64,000 nucleotides of DNA. It comes from Yokenella regensburgei ATCC 49455 (GTDB taxonomy: Bacteria; Pseudomonadota; Gammaproteobacteria; Enterobacterales; Enterobacteriaceae). The notes beneath the pieces are model-generated. The model had not been told where the DNA came from. It did not search any database and saw only the letters and a list, made by a program, of their open reading frames with translations. Numbering within the stretch: the stretch's first letter is position 1; each line of letters opens with the position of its first letter. The position numbers were made by a program, and so were the translations under genes. The stretch is from NCBI RefSeq assembly GCF_000735455.1, contig NZ_JMPS01000008.1, positions 62,001 through 126,000 of the forward strand, written 5' to 3'. Of this stretch, positions 40,091 to 50,243 are shown piece after piece.

Positions 40091-42007
40091 TTATTTTTTG
40101 TCTTTCACTTCTTCGAACTCTGCGTCAACAACATCGTCGTCTTTCGCATTGCTCGCGGAAGCGTCAGCCCCGCCAGCCTGCTGCTGAGCGTGCTGCTGCT
40201 GAGCGATTTCCAGCAGTTTCTGGGAAGCTTGCGCCAGCGCCTGCATTTTCGCTTCGATGTCTGCTTTGTCTTCGCCTTTCAGGGACGCTTCCAGTGCAGT
40301 CAGCGCAGACTCGATAGCCGTTTTGTCTTCAGCTGGCAGTTTGTCACCGGCTTCTTCAACCTGCTTACGAGTGCTGTGCAGCAGATGGTCACCCTGGTTG
40401 CGGGTCTGAACCAGTTCTTCGAACTTACGGTCAGACTCGGCGTTAGCTTCCGCTTCGCGAACCATTTTCTGGATCTCTTCTTCGTTCAGACCAGAAGAGG
40501 CCTTGATGGTGATTTTCTGCTCTTTACCGCTGTTTTTGTCTTTCGCGGAAACGTGCAGAATACCGTCAGCATCGATATCGAAGGTGACTTCGATCTGCGG
40601 CATGCCGCGCGGTGCCGGGTTAATACCATCCAGGTTGAACTGACCCAGTGATTTGTTATCGGATGCACGTTTACGCTCACCCTGAATCACGTGGATAGTT
40701 ACCGCAGACTGGTTATCCTCAGCGGTTGAGAACACCTGGCTGTGCTTGGTCGGGATGGTGGTGTTTTTGTTGATGAGCGCCGTCATCACACCGCCCATGG
40801 TTTCAATACCCAGAGACAGCGGAGTAACGTCCAGCAACAGAACGTCTTTAACTTCACCTGTCAGTACACCACCCTGAACGGCAGCACCGATAGCCACGGC
40901 TTCGTCCGGGTTAACGTCTTTACGCGGTTCTTTACCGAAGAACTCAGCAACTTTCTTCTGCACCATCGGCATACGAGTCTGACCACCGACCAGGATAACG
41001 TCCTGGATATCGGACACGGACAGGCCAGCATCCTGCAGCGCAACTTTCAGCGGCTCGATGGAACGGTTCACCAGGTCTTCAACCAGGCTTTCCAGTTTCG
41101 CACGAGTCACTTTGATGTTCATGTGTTTCGGACCGGTCGCATCTGCAGTGATGTACGGCAGGTTAACGTCGGTCTGCTGAGCAGAAGACAGTTCAATCTT
41201 CGCTTTCTCAGCGGCTTCTTTCAGACGCTGCATCGCCAGCGGGTCATTACGCAGGTCAATGCCCTGATCTTTCTTGAACTCGTCAACGAGGTAGTTGATC
41301 AGGCGAGTATCGAAGTCTTCACCACCCAGGTGGGTATCACCGTTGGTTGCCAGTACTTCGAAGGTTTTTTCGCCGTCGACTTCGTCGATTTCGATAATAG
41401 AGATATCGAAGGTACCACCACCCAGGTCGTAAACCGCGATAGTACGGTTACCGACTTCTTTATCCAGACCGTAAGCCAGTGCTGCTGCGGTCGGTTCGTT
41501 GATGATACGCTTAACTTCCAGACCTGCGATACGGCCAGCATCTTTCGTTGCCTGACGCTGAGCATCGTTGAAGTATGCAGGTACGGTGATAACAGCTTCA
41601 GTTACCGGCTCACCCAGGTAATCTTCCGCGGTTTTCTTCATTTTCTTCAGCACTTCAGCAGAGATCTGCGGCGGTGCAGTTTTGGTGCCTTTCACATCAA
41701 GCCATGCGTCACCGTTATCAGCAGCAACGATTTTGTACGGCATGATGGAAACATCACGCTGAACTTCTTCGTCCTGGAAGCGACGGCCAATCAGGCGTTT
41801 GATTGCGAACAGCGTATTTTGCGGGTTCGTCACTGCCTGACGTTTAGCCGGCTGACCAACCAGAGTTTCACCATCCTGGGTATAAGCAATGATAGAAGGC
41901 GTGGTGCGATCGCCCTCGGCGTTCTCAAGCACGCGCGCGGTAGTGCCATCCATAATCGCTACACAAGAGTTGGTAGTACCCAGGTCGATACCAATAATTT
42001 TACCCAT
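40091..42007 (-). CDS. dnaK: Hsp70 chaperone DnaK
   Basis: ATP-dependent chaperone and heat-shock regulator, 638 residues, equal to E. coli. Seen: the N-terminal phosphate loop [13 protein letters not shown], the actin-fold [11 protein letters not shown], the substrate domain from about 390 onward ([15 protein letters not shown]), a helical lid, and the C-terminal [15 protein letters not shown] tail that contains the EEVKD motif. A heat-shock promoter lies upstream. Confidence 0.99.
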   Translation of the reverse strand: MGKIIGIDLGTTNSCVAIMDGTTARVLENAEGDRTTPSIIAYTQDGETLVGQPAKRQAVTNPQNTLFAIKRLIGRRFQDEEVQRDVSIMPYKIVAADNGDAWLDVKGTKTAPPQISAEVLKKMKKTAEDYLGEPVTEAVITVPAYFNDAQRQATKDAGRIAGLEVKRIINEPTAAALAYGLDKEVGNRTIAVYDLGGGTFDISIIEIDEVDGEKTFEVLATNGDTHLGGEDFDTRLINYLVDEFKKDQGIDLRNDPLAMQRLKEAAEKAKIELSSAQQTDVNLPYITADATGPKHMNIKVTRAKLESLVEDLVNRSIEPLKVALQDAGLSVSDIQDVILVGGQTRMPMVQKKVAEFFGKEPRKDVNPDEAVAIGAAVQGGVLTGEVKDVLLLDVTPLSLGIETMGGVMTALINKNTTIPTKHSQVFSTAEDNQSAVTIHVIQGERKRASDNKSLGQFNLDGINPAPRGMPQIEVTFDIDADGILHVSAKDKNSGKEQKITIKASSGLNEEEIQKMVREAEANAESDRKFEELVQTRNQGDHLLHSTRKQVEEAGDKLPAEDKTAIESALTALEASLKGEDKADIEAKMQALAQASQKLLEIAQQQHAQQQAGGADASASNAKDDDVVDAEFEEVKDKK

Positions 42008-42128
42008 CTAAACGTCTCCACTATAAATTCGATCAACATGTGGTTGTGAACCTGTAATAGGGGCGAAACGTGTCGTTTCAAGCTCCCTGAATCGTTTTTT
42101 TTCAGGCTCACCACTGCGGTTGAGTACT

Positions 42129-42159
42129 AAATGGGGTCGCATCGCTGCGCATCAAGGGG
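42129..42159 (-). promoter_or_regulatory. Sigma-32 promoter of dnaKJ
   Basis: On the minus strand CCCCTTGATG (42159-42150) is followed after 13 bases by CCCCATTT (42136-42129), an excellent match to the heat-shock sigma consensus (CTTGAAA, CCCCATNT). It is about 120 bases before the dnaK start, as for E. coli P1. Confidence 0.9.
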
Positions 42160-42298
42160 CAAAGTAAAAAATTTTTAATTCAACCCTCTCAGATCATAGA
42201 CACGCCACCAGCACCTTATTATGATGCCGCGCCCTGCTACCAGAGGATTGGCACAGGGTATTTACACTTCACCATTTAAATGATGATTTTGAGGAATT

Positions 42299-42865
42299 AT
42301 GGGCAACACTAAGTTGGCTAATCCGGCTCCGCTGGGTCTGATGGGTTTCGGGATGACTACCATCCTGCTGAACCTGCACAACATTGGGCTTTTCCCGATG
42401 GATGGCATTATCCTGGCAATGGGCATTTTTTACGGCGGTATCGCGCAAATCTTCGCGGGACTGCTGGAATATAAAAAAGGCAATACCTTTGGTTTAACCG
42501 CCTTTACCTCTTACGGCTCTTTCTGGCTGACTCTGGTCGCTATTCTGCTGATGCCGAAAATGGGTCTGACCGAAGCGGCAAACGCGCACTTCCTGGGCGT
42601 TTATCTGGGTCTGTGGGGCGTCTTCACGCTGTTCATGTTCTTCGGCACACTGAAAGGCGCGCGTATGCTGCAGTTCGTGTTCCTGAGCCTGACCGTTCTG
42701 TTTGCTCTGCTGGCCATTGGCCACCTGGCTGACAACCCGGGCATTATCGTGGTTGCAGGCTGGATTGGCGTTATCTGTGGCGCCAGCGCAATCTACCTGG
42801 CGATGGGCGAAGTGCTGAACGAGCAGTACGGTCGTACCGTACTGCCGATCGGCGAAGCGCACTAA
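42299..42865 (+). CDS. satP: Acetate/succinate transporter SatP
   Basis: Inner-membrane acetate/succinate:proton symporter of the YaaH/GPR1 family, 188 residues, six hydrophobic segments. The family motif NPAPLGLMGFGMTT lies at the N terminus. GAGG lies six bases before the ATG. It is divergent from dnaK. Its stop overlaps the stop of the convergent MHS transporter by four bases. Confidence 0.96.
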   Translation: MGNTKLANPAPLGLMGFGMTTILLNLHNIGLFPMDGIILAMGIFYGGIAQIFAGLLEYKKGNTFGLTAFTSYGSFWLTLVAILLMPKMGLTEAANAHFLGVYLGLWGVFTLFMFFGTLKGARMLQFVFLSLTVLFALLAIGHLADNPGIIVVAGWIGVICGASAIYLAMGEVLNEQYGRTVLPIGEAH

Positions 42866-44178
42866 TCTGCCGTTGTGCCCGGTGGCGTCTCACGCGCCGG
42901 GCCAATTTCACCTTTCCCTTCCCACTGCAGCCAGACCCCAATCCCCAGCCCCATTAGCGAAAGCGCCAGTACATACCAGGACGGTGCCAGCGGCGACACG
43001 CCCATCATTACCGTCACGACAATCGGTGTCAGGCCGCCAAAAATGGCGTAGGAGAGATTGTAAGAAAAAGAGATTCCGCTAAAACGAACTTCCGCCGGAA
43101 AGGCCCGAACCATAACATATGGAACGGCCCCGACTACGCCGACGCACAACCCAACCAGACCGTAGAGCAACACTAACTGTTCCGGATGCATACCCACCAG
43201 ATGGTAGAACGCCCAACTGGTACCTGCCAGCAACAATGAACCGACAATCAGCGTAGGGCCGGAGCCAAACCGGTCCGCCGACATTCCCGCCAGCAAACAA
43301 CCGATACAAAGCATGATAGTCGCCACGCTATTCGCCTGCAGCGTCAGCGCGGGTGCCATACCATGCTGTTTTTGCAGCCAAACCGGCGACATCAGGATCA
43401 CCACCACAATGCCTGCCGAAAGGAGCCATGTCAGCAACATCGAAAGCACTACCGCCTGACGGTGTTTTGTCACTACCGCTTTGACCGGTAGCTCCTCTGC
43501 CAGCGCTTTACGCTTTTGCATCTCGAGGAATACCGGCGTCTCCTGCAGCCAACGGCGCAGATACATCGCCAGCAGGCCAAACGCACCGCCGAGCAGGAAC
43601 GGGATTCGCCATCCGCCATCGTGAATAGCCTGCGGCGTCATGCTGGTATTGATGAGAGTTGCCACAACAGAACCCAGCAGGATCCCTACCGTCAGCCCGG
43701 CGGTCAGCGTACCGCAGGCAATACCGATGCGTCTGAAAGGCACATGTTCAGCAACAAACACCCACGCTCCCGGCACTTCTCCGCCAATTGCCGCGCCCTG
43801 CAGAATACGCATCAGAAGTAGCAGCAATGGCGCAACCAGGCCCGCCGAGGCGTAGGTTGGCAGCAAGCCAATCACCAGCGTCGGGACCGCCATCAGCAAA
43901 ATGCTCAGCGTGAACATCTTTTTGCGACCAACGAGATCGCCGAAGTGCGCCATGATGATGCCGCCAAGCGGTCGCGCCAGATAGCCTGCGGCGAAGATGC
44001 CGAAAGTCTGTACCTGACGTAGCCATTCAGGAATGTCAGCCGGAAAGAAAAGTTCGCCGACGACGGCCGCGAAGAAGACGAAAATGATGAAGTCGTAAAA
44101 TTCCAGCGCGCCGCCGAGGGCGGCGAGCGTCAGCGTTTTATAATCCTGGCGATTCAGAGGGCGTGCGTGTTGTGACAT
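42862..44178 (-). CDS. MHS-family major facilitator transporter
   Basis: Predicted proton-coupled organic-acid or osmolyte symporter of 438 residues with about 12 membrane segments. Seen: the N-terminal EFYDFIIFVFFA segment typical of metabolite:H+ symporters (KgtP/ProP/ShiA relatives), MFS motif A (MAHFGDLVGRKKMF), and the RILQGAAIGGEVPGAWVFVAEH motif of the subfamily. Substrate unknown. It is absent from the E. coli K-12 satP-mog interval. Its last codons are made from a REP-like hairpin (42877-42902), giving the C terminus GPARETPPGTTAD. Confidence 0.87.
   Translation of the reverse strand: MSQHARPLNRQDYKTLTLAALGGALEFYDFIIFVFFAAVVGELFFPADIPEWLRQVQTFGIFAAGYLARPLGGIIMAHFGDLVGRKKMFTLSILLMAVPTLVIGLLPTYASAGLVAPLLLLLMRILQGAAIGGEVPGAWVFVAEHVPFRRIGIACGTLTAGLTVGILLGSVVATLINTSMTPQAIHDGGWRIPFLLGGAFGLLAMYLRRWLQETPVFLEMQKRKALAEELPVKAVVTKHRQAVVLSMLLTWLLSAGIVVVILMSPVWLQKQHGMAPALTLQANSVATIMLCIGCLLAGMSADRFGSGPTLIVGSLLLAGTSWAFYHLVGMHPEQLVLLYGLVGLCVGVVGAVPYVMVRAFPAEVRFSGISFSYNLSYAIFGGLTPIVVTVMMGVSPLAPSWYVLALSLMGLGIGVWLQWEGKGEIGPARETPPGTTAD
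42877..42902. repeat. REP-like hairpin inside the MHS transporter 3' end
   Basis: GCCCGGTGGCG and CGCGCCGGGC pair around a short loop. The form is that of the other REP units in the window, but here it lies within the last 14 codons of the transporter and just past the satP stop, where it could also act as a 3' structure for satP mRNA. Confidence 0.55.
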
Positions 44179-44290
44179 AGCGGACCATTCGTCTATTTTG
44201 GTTTACAGCAAGTGTAAATAAAAAGTGACTATACCGTAAAACCCACAACACGCTACTGCTGGCACAGGTTATGTTACAAACACCGCTTAT

Positions 44291-44878
44291 TCAGGATAAT
44301 GTCTCACGGCGTGCGCTTTTCGGGCGAAAAGCTGCTACCACCTGCGGGTTGGTTTCTACATACGGGCCTTCAAGAAGCTGTATACAATACGGTACACTGG
44401 CAAAAATCCCCGCCACCAGCACCTTACCATCAGCATCCTTCACCCCTTCAAGGGTTTCCTGAATCGATTTCGGTTGGCCCGGCAGATTGAGAATTAGCGC
44501 CTGCTTACGAATGACCCCCACCTGACGAGAGAGGATCGCCGTTGGGACAAAGTTTAGGCTAATCTGACGCATCTGCTCACCGAAGCCCGGCATCTCACGA
44601 TCGGCGATAGCCAGTGTTGCATCCGGTGTAACGTCACGACGCGCCGGTCCGGTACCGCCGGTGGTCAGCACGAGATGGCAGCTCATCTCATCTACCAGTT
44701 CACACAGCGTCTGCTCAATGATTGCCTGTTCATCAGGAATAAGCCGTGTCTGCACCTCAAACGGGGTGGTCAGCGCACTTTCCAGCCATGCTTCAAGCGC
44801 GGGGATGCCTTTGTCCTGGTAAACACCGCCAGAGGCGCGATCGGAAACAGAAACTAAGCCAATACGTAAGGTATTCAT
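44291..44878 (-). CDS. mog: Molybdopterin adenylyltransferase Mog
   Basis: Adenylates molybdopterin before molybdenum insertion by MoeA. It has 195 residues from the ATG at 44878 (MNTLRIGLVSVSDRASGG), equal to E. coli; the longer frame to 44983 has no support. The MoaB/Mog signature LVLTTGGTGPARRDVTPDAT and GFGEQMR are present, as is LPGQPKS near the C terminus. It is 112 bases after talB in the same direction. Confidence 0.96.
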   Translation of the reverse strand: MNTLRIGLVSVSDRASGGVYQDKGIPALEAWLESALTTPFEVQTRLIPDEQAIIEQTLCELVDEMSCHLVLTTGGTGPARRDVTPDATLAIADREMPGFGEQMRQISLNFVPTAILSRQVGVIRKQALILNLPGQPKSIQETLEGVKDADGKVLVAGIFASVPYCIQLLEGPYVETNPQVVAAFRPKSARRETLS

Positions 44879-44957
44879 GATTTTCCTGTGCAAATAAAGA
44901 CGAATACACAGAATGATACACTGCAAGGAAGGGAACAGACAGGTTTCAGAAGAGGTA

Positions 44958-44981
44958 GCGTGACCGGGAACCCGGTCACGC
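44958..44981 (-). terminator. Hairpin after talB
   Basis: Eleven-base perfect arms GCGTGACCGGG (44958-44968) and CCCGGTCACGC (44971-44981) with a two-base spacer, ten bases past the talB stop. No T-run follows, so it may attenuate or stabilise rather than fully terminate before mog. Confidence 0.55.
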
Positions 44982-44990
44982 AAGTAATGA

Positions 44991-45944
44991 TTACAGCAGG
45001 TCGCCGATCATTTTTTCCAGTTTTTCCTGGTCGATAGCAAACTTACGGATACCGTCCGCCAGTTTGTCTACTGCCATCGGATCCTGGTTGTGCTGCCACA
45101 GGAACTGAGATTCGGTAATACGCTGCGGACGTGCTTTCACTTCGCCGGTGTAGCTCAGTTTACGCTCGATAGCGCCTTCGCTTTCTGCCAGCTCTTTCAG
45201 CAGCGCCGGAGCGATGGTCAGACGGTCACAACCGGCCAGCTCAAGGATCTCGCCGACGTTACGGAAGCTTGCGCCCATCACCACAGTTTCGTAACCGTGC
45301 TGTTTGTAGTACTGATAAATTTCAGTCACTGACACCACGCCCGGATCTTCTGCAGGTGCGTACTCTTTCTTATCGGTGTTGGATTTGTACCAGTCGAGGA
45401 TACGACCAACAAACGGAGAAATCAGGAACACGCCCGCTTCCGCACAAGCACGCGCCTGGGCGAAGGAGAACAGCAGGGTCAGGTTACAGTTGATGCCTTC
45501 TTTTTCCAGCTGCTCAGCGGCACGGATGCCCTGCCAGGTAGAAGCCAGTTTGATAAGGATGCGGTCGTTGCTGATACCGGCATCGTTATACAGTTTGATC
45601 AGGCGTTTGGCTTTCGCGATAGAGGCGTCGGTGTCATAAGACAGACGAGCATCGACTTCGGTAGAGATACGGCCCGGGATAAGTTTCAGGATTTCCAGAC
45701 CGATGTTCACCGCCAGTTTGTCGGTCGCATCAACGACCTGCTGAGCGCGATCGCTGCTCTGCGCTTTTGCCCATGCAACCGCTTCGTCAATCAGTTTACG
45801 GTATTCAGGGATCTGCGCGGCGTTCAGAATCAGTGAAGGGTTGGTTGTAGCATCCTGCGGCTGATACAGCTTCATTGCCGCGATGTCTCCGGTGTCTGCC
45901 ACCACAGTGGTGTACTGACGCAGGGAGGTCAATTTATCCGTCAT
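44991..45944 (-). CDS. talB: Transaldolase B
   Basis: Pentose-phosphate enzyme that transfers dihydroxyacetone units between sedoheptulose 7-phosphate and glyceraldehyde 3-phosphate. It has 317 residues, equal to E. coli. The Schiff-base lysine is K132 in [10 protein letters not shown], and DATTNPSLI at residues 31-39 is the N-terminal signature. The row talB-mog is transcribed together as in E. coli. Confidence 0.98.
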   Translation of the reverse strand: MTDKLTSLRQYTTVVADTGDIAAMKLYQPQDATTNPSLILNAAQIPEYRKLIDEAVAWAKAQSSDRAQQVVDATDKLAVNIGLEILKLIPGRISTEVDARLSYDTDASIAKAKRLIKLYNDAGISNDRILIKLASTWQGIRAAEQLEKEGINCNLTLLFSFAQARACAEAGVFLISPFVGRILDWYKSNTDKKEYAPAEDPGVVSVTEIYQYYKQHGYETVVMGASFRNVGEILELAGCDRLTIAPALLKELAESEGAIERKLSYTGEVKARPQRITESQFLWQHNQDPMAVDKLADGIRKFAIDQEKLEKMIGDLL

Positions 45945-46136
45945 GATAGTGTCTCTTTAAACAGCTGTTAAGGGGATATAACCAATGTTCACTGATGATA
46001 ACACGACGTTGGGTCAGCGCAACCTGGGACCGTGCAAGAGCGCAGAGTATGATAAACTCATCGTCACCGATAATGGATTATCCTTAAAAATGGTAGCGCT
46101 TACACGGGTGTGCCAGAAAAGGCTCGAGGATGCTAA

Positions 46137-47567
46137 ATGCCTGATTTTTTATCTTTCATAAATGAAATCCTCTGGGGCTCAGTGATGATTTATCTGCTGC
46201 TGGGTGCCGGAGTCTGGTTTACCTGGCGGACGGGCTATATTCAGTTCCGTTATATTCGTCACTTTGGTAAAAGTCTGAAAAGCAGCCTGCGCCCTCAGGA
46301 AGGAGGCTTAACTTCTTTTCAGGCGCTCTGTACCAGCCTCGCCGCGCGCGTGGGCAGCGGTAACCTGGCGGGGGTCGCGATTGCCATCACCGCAGGCGGC
46401 CCGGGTGCGGTTTTTTGGATGTGGGTTTCCGCTATCATCGGCATGGCCAGCAGTTTTGCAGAGTGTTCCCTGGCACAGCTCTATAAAGAGCGTGATGCTA
46501 GCGGGCAATTTCGCGGTGGTCCGGCATGGTATATGGCGCGGGGTCTTGGCATGCGCTGGATGGGCGTGCTGTTTTCTGTTTTCCTGCTCATCGCCTATGG
46601 CCTTATCTTCAATACCGTACAGGCAAACTCGGTCGCCAACGCTGCCCATTACGCATTTCAAATTCCTAAGCTTGCTACCGGCGTGCTTCTGGCGCTCCTG
46701 ACGCTGCTGTTCATCGTGCGCGGACTGCGCGGTGTGGCGCGGCTGATGCAGTGGATCGTGCCATTTATGGCCATCCTGTGGGTGGCGACCAGCGTGATAA
46801 TCAGTCTTAGCCACCTGAGCGAACTCCCGGGCATTCTGAGCGGAATTATCCGTAGCGCCTTTGGCTGGCAGGAAGCCGCAGCCGGTGCGGTGGGCTACAC
46901 CATCAGCCAGGCCCTGACCAGTGGGATCCAGCGCGGCATGTTTTCAAACGAAGCCGGGATGGGTTCTACCCCAAACGCAGCGGCAGCGGCGGCGTCCTCT
47001 CCCCCGCATCCGGCGGCCCAGGGCATCGTGCAGATGATAGGCGTTTTTACCGACACCATTATTATCTGCAGCGCCAGCGCGATGATTGTTCTGCTGGCAG
47101 GGCACGAAACCGCCTTTAGCGGCAGCAGCGGGATCACCCTCATCCAGCAGGCTATGGCGGCACTGACCGGCGGCTGGGGGGCGGGTTATGTCACCTTTAT
47201 CGTATTATTGTTTGCCTTTACTTCGATCGTTGCCAACTACGTTTATGCGGAAAACAATCTGTTCTTTTTACGACTGCACACGCCGCGCAACGTCTGGATC
47301 TTACGCAGCGTCACACTGCTAATGGTGATAGCGGGGACCATGCTGACGATACCGCTCGTCTGGCAAATGGCGGATATCATTATGGCGTTAATGGCTATAA
47401 CCAACCTGACGGCTATTCTGCTGCTTTCACCGGTGGTCAAAATCATCGCCAGCGACTACCTTCGCCAGCGCAGACTCGGTTTAAAACCGGTCTTCGACCC
47501 AGCACGCTACCCGGAAATTGAACAGCAACTGGCACCTGAGAGCTGGGACGATGCGTCACGCCAATAG
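46137..47567 (+). CDS. yaaJ: Sodium/alanine-type symporter YaaJ
   Basis: Inner-membrane amino-acid:cation symporter (AGCS family), 476 residues with about ten or more hydrophobic segments. Family signatures seen: GGLTSFQALCTSLAARVGSGNLAGVA near residues 55-80 and SNEAGMGSTPNAAAAA in the middle. Note CTSLAARVGSGN, where other members often have CTALAGTVGTGN. The substrate is probably alanine or glycine by family; not shown by the sequence. It is divergent from talB and followed by yaaA. Confidence 0.93.
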   Translation: MPDFLSFINEILWGSVMIYLLLGAGVWFTWRTGYIQFRYIRHFGKSLKSSLRPQEGGLTSFQALCTSLAARVGSGNLAGVAIAITAGGPGAVFWMWVSAIIGMASSFAECSLAQLYKERDASGQFRGGPAWYMARGLGMRWMGVLFSVFLLIAYGLIFNTVQANSVANAAHYAFQIPKLATGVLLALLTLLFIVRGLRGVARLMQWIVPFMAILWVATSVIISLSHLSELPGILSGIIRSAFGWQEAAAGAVGYTISQALTSGIQRGMFSNEAGMGSTPNAAAAAASSPPHPAAQGIVQMIGVFTDTIIICSASAMIVLLAGHETAFSGSSGITLIQQAMAALTGGWGAGYVTFIVLLFAFTSIVANYVYAENNLFFLRLHTPRNVWILRSVTLLMVIAGTMLTIPLVWQMADIIMALMAITNLTAILLLSPVVKIIASDYLRQRRLGLKPVFDPARYPEIEQQLAPESWDDASRQ

Positions 47568-47633
47568 CAACCATCGAACACTTCACATCCATTTTTTGTT
47601 AAAGTCTGGGGAAAATTCCTGCAAGGACTGGAT

Positions 47634-48410
47634 ATGCTGATACTGATTTCACCTGCAAAAACGCTCGATTACCAAAGCCCGCTGGCAACACAGCGCTATA
47701 CCCAGCCTGAACTGCTGGATCACTCGCAAAAGCTTATCCGTGAAGCCCGTAAGCTGTCAGCGCCGCAAATCGGCAAACTGATGCACATCAGCGATAAGCT
47801 CGCCGATCTCAACGCCACCCGTTTTCACGACTGGCATCCGGACTTTACGCCGGATAATGCGCGCCAGGCGATCCTTGCGTTTAAAGGCGATGTCTATACC
47901 GGACTGCAGGCTGAAACCTTCAGCGAGGCAGATTTCGATTTTGCCCAGCAGCATCTGCGCATGCTCTCAGGCCTGTACGGCGTACTGCGCCCGCTGGATC
48001 TGATGCAGCCATACCGCCTGGAGATGGGCATTCGTCTGGAAAACAGTCGGGGAAAAGATCTGTACCATTTCTGGGGCGATACCATCACCGACAAGCTCAA
48101 CGATGCGTTGAAGGCACAGGGTGACGACGTCATCATTAACCTCGCCTCAGATGAGTATTTCAAATCCGTTAAACCGAAGAAGCTGCAGGGCCAGCTGATT
48201 AAGCCGGTGTTCCTGGATGAGAAAAACGGCACGTTCAAAGTCATCAGCTTCTACGCCAAAAAAGCACGTGGCCTGATGAGCCGCTATATCATAGAAAATC
48301 GCCTGACGAAGCCGGAGCAGCTGACAGGATTTGACGGCGAAGGCTATTTCTTTGATGAAGAAGCCTCAGCGAAAGGTGAACTGGTGTTTAAACGCCACGA
48401 ACAGCGTTGA
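47634..48410 (+). CDS. yaaA: Peroxide stress protein YaaA
   Basis: DUF328/UPF0246 protein of 258 residues, equal to E. coli. In E. coli it belongs to the OxyR regulon and lowers intracellular iron during hydrogen peroxide stress, with DNA-binding ability. Signatures: [12 protein letters not shown] at the start, [32 protein letters not shown]-type segment, [10 protein letters not shown] and [13 protein letters not shown]. It lies 66 bases after yaaJ; a long palindrome follows the stop. Confidence 0.96.
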   Translation: MLILISPAKTLDYQSPLATQRYTQPELLDHSQKLIREARKLSAPQIGKLMHISDKLADLNATRFHDWHPDFTPDNARQAILAFKGDVYTGLQAETFSEADFDFAQQHLRMLSGLYGVLRPLDLMQPYRLEMGIRLENSRGKDLYHFWGDTITDKLNDALKAQGDDVIINLASDEYFKSVKPKKLQGQLIKPVFLDEKNGTFKVISFYAKKARGLMSRYIIENRLTKPEQLTGFDGEGYFFDEEASAKGELVFKRHEQR

Positions 48411-48412
48411 GT

Positions 48413-48442
48413 TCAGGCCCCATCCCGCGGGATGAGGCCTGA
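48413..48442. terminator. Palindrome between yaaA and yaaX
   Basis: A 30-base palindrome with one mismatched pair (arms 48413-48427 and 48428-48442, CATCCCG against CGGGATG at the centre). It lies two bases after the yaaA stop and just before the convergent yaaX stop. No T-run, so it resembles a REP or stabilising structure more than a classical terminator. Confidence 0.6.
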
Positions 48443-48450
48443 GTAAGAAG

Positions 48451-48774
48451 TTAGTCGCGATCGTGACCGTAAGCATGGCCGTGGCCATGATCGTGATGAT
48501 CGCCCTGATCGTTGTCATCGCCATGACCATGATGACGGTATTCATCATGCGGATGCCAGCGATTGTCGCGCCATTCGTAGTGTCTGCCCCACCAGTCATG
48601 ATCGCGCCAGTTGCCACCATCCCAGTAGTAACCGCGATCGTCGCGATCGCCAATCTGCAGTTTCACTGCAGGCACCAGGGTGATTTCTTCTGCGTGTACG
48701 ATGACCGGAGCAACTATGGTCGGAGCAACCAGCAACATGGATAGCGCAAGGAAAACAGGTTTCATAACAGACAT
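48451..48774 (-). CDS. yaaX: YaaX, small secreted DUF2502 protein
   Basis: Protein of 107 residues, function unknown. A signal peptide of about 28 residues ends in VHA, followed by the DUF2502 core [25 protein letters not shown] and [14 protein letters not shown]. The C-terminal 35 residues are a low-complexity His/Asp/Gly tail ([23 protein letters not shown]), quite unlike the Pro/Lys-rich tail of the E. coli protein. GGAGG lies ten bases before the chosen ATG; an ATG three codons on is possible. It lies between thrC and yaaA as in E. coli. Confidence 0.88.
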   Translation of the reverse strand: MSVMKPVFLALSMLLVAPTIVAPVIVHAEEITLVPAVKLQIGDRDDRGYYWDGGNWRDHDWWGRHYEWRDNRWHPHDEYRHHGHGDDNDQGDHHDHGHGHAYGHDRD

Positions 48775-48909
48775 AGGTAACGCCCTCCATCACTGCCCAA
48801 TGTGGGCTGATAGATTAAGCGTATCCGAGCACTACCCATTTCGTTATTGTCCGCAATCCTAATCTTTGCGAACCCGCATTTAATGAGCATTCCTGCACGA
48901 TTTCTACAT

Positions 48910-48955
48910 AATTTCTCCCCGTTTCCCCCTCCGAAGAAGAGGAAACAGAGAAATT
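48910..48955 (-). terminator. thr operon terminator region
   Basis: AATTTCTC (48910-48917) and GTTTCC (48921-48926) pair with GGAAAC (48941-48946) and GAGAAATT (48948-48955) to form a long interrupted hairpin that begins inside the last codons of thrC. Confidence 0.6.
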
Positions 48956-50240
48956 ACGCTTTACTCATCAGCAGCTGACGCAGCGCGGCGAAATCAGCAG
49001 GCAGATTCTCTGAAAGCAGCGGTAAATCCGCACGTTCCGCCAGCGCCTGCGGTAACGGCAGCGTTTCACCAAGAATCGCTTCCACGCTCTCTTTAAACTT
49101 CGCCGGATGCGCTGTACCGAGGAACAGGCCATATTCGCCAGGATGAAGCTGGTCGCGCAGCGCGCGATACGCCACCGCCGCATGCGGTTCAGAGGTGTAG
49201 CCAATCTGCTGAAGTTCAAGCATCGTGGCTTTGGTGGTTTCGTCATCCACCGCCGCATAGCCGAGATCGCTCAGGCGCCAGATTTTACGGCGGAACAGCT
49301 CCTCTACGCGCGGCCAGTTGTTCGGCTGGCTGACATCCATCGCGTTGGAAAGCGTGGCCTGGGTTTTATTTGGCTTCCACTCCCCTGCTTTCAGGAAGCG
49401 CGGCACGGTGTCATTTACGTTGGTCGCCGCAATAAAGCGCTTCACTGGTAAACCTAATGATTTCGCCAGCAGGCCAGCGGTCAGGTCGCCGAAGTTACCG
49501 CTTGGTACCGAGATAACCAATTGGTTGCGAGCTTCCTGCGGCAGCTGCGCCACCGCCTCAAAGTAGTAGCATATTTGCGCCAGCAGACGGCTGATATTGA
49601 TTGAGTTTGCCGAATTCAGCCCCAGCGCCTTTTTGAGTTCTTCATCGTCGAAGGCCTGTTTGACCAGCGCCTGGCAGGCATCAAAATCACCATCAATTGC
49701 CACGGTTTCAATATTGCCGCCGAGAGTACAGAACAGCTTCTCCTGCAGCGGGCTGATTTTGCCACGCGGATAAAGGATCACCACGCGAACGTTTTTCAGA
49801 CCATAAAACGCATGCGCCACGGCAGCACCAGTATCACCGGAGGTGGCGGTCAGAATCGTCACCGGCGTGTCACCGCTGATGTGGGTAAGCATCTGAGCCA
49901 TAAAACGGCCGCCGAAGTCTTTGAACGCCAGCGTCGGACCATGGAACAGCTCCAGGCAGCCCACGTCGTCTTCAACTTTGCTCACCGGTGCCGGGAAGGC
50001 AAACGCCGCGCGGACGCGCTCTTCCATCAGCTCCTGAGGAATTTCATCACCAATGAAGGCGGAGAGAATTTTGGCACTGCGGGAGACGAAATCCTGTTTC
50101 AGCATCTCGTCAATTTCCGTCAGATTGAACTCCGGCAGGTCATGCGGGAAGAACAGCCCTTGTTGCTTACCAAGCCCTTGTGTAACGGCCTGCGCAAAGC
50201 TGACCTGCTCATTGTGATCTTTTAAATTGTAGAGTTTCAT
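48954..50240 (-). CDS. thrC: Threonine synthase ThrC
   Basis: PLP enzyme that converts O-phosphohomoserine to threonine. It has 428 residues, equal to E. coli. The PLP lysine is K107 in GPTLAFKDFGGRF, and TATSGDTGAAVAHAF binds the cofactor phosphate. It lies three bases after thrB, last in thrLABC. Confidence 0.98.
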   Translation of the reverse strand: MKLYNLKDHNEQVSFAQAVTQGLGKQQGLFFPHDLPEFNLTEIDEMLKQDFVSRSAKILSAFIGDEIPQELMEERVRAAFAFPAPVSKVEDDVGCLELFHGPTLAFKDFGGRFMAQMLTHISGDTPVTILTATSGDTGAAVAHAFYGLKNVRVVILYPRGKISPLQEKLFCTLGGNIETVAIDGDFDACQALVKQAFDDEELKKALGLNSANSINISRLLAQICYYFEAVAQLPQEARNQLVISVPSGNFGDLTAGLLAKSLGLPVKRFIAATNVNDTVPRFLKAGEWKPNKTQATLSNAMDVSQPNNWPRVEELFRRKIWRLSDLGYAAVDDETTKATMLELQQIGYTSEPHAAVAYRALRDQLHPGEYGLFLGTAHPAKFKESVEAILGETLPLPQALAERADLPLLSENLPADFAALRQLLMSKA

Positions 50241-50243
50241 CGG

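Noticed and set aside
40742-42049. A 435-codon open frame opposite dnaK
   Set aside because: Antisense dnaK frames are a known source of false gene calls (often misnamed as glutamate dehydrogenase). There is no ribosome site or domain here.
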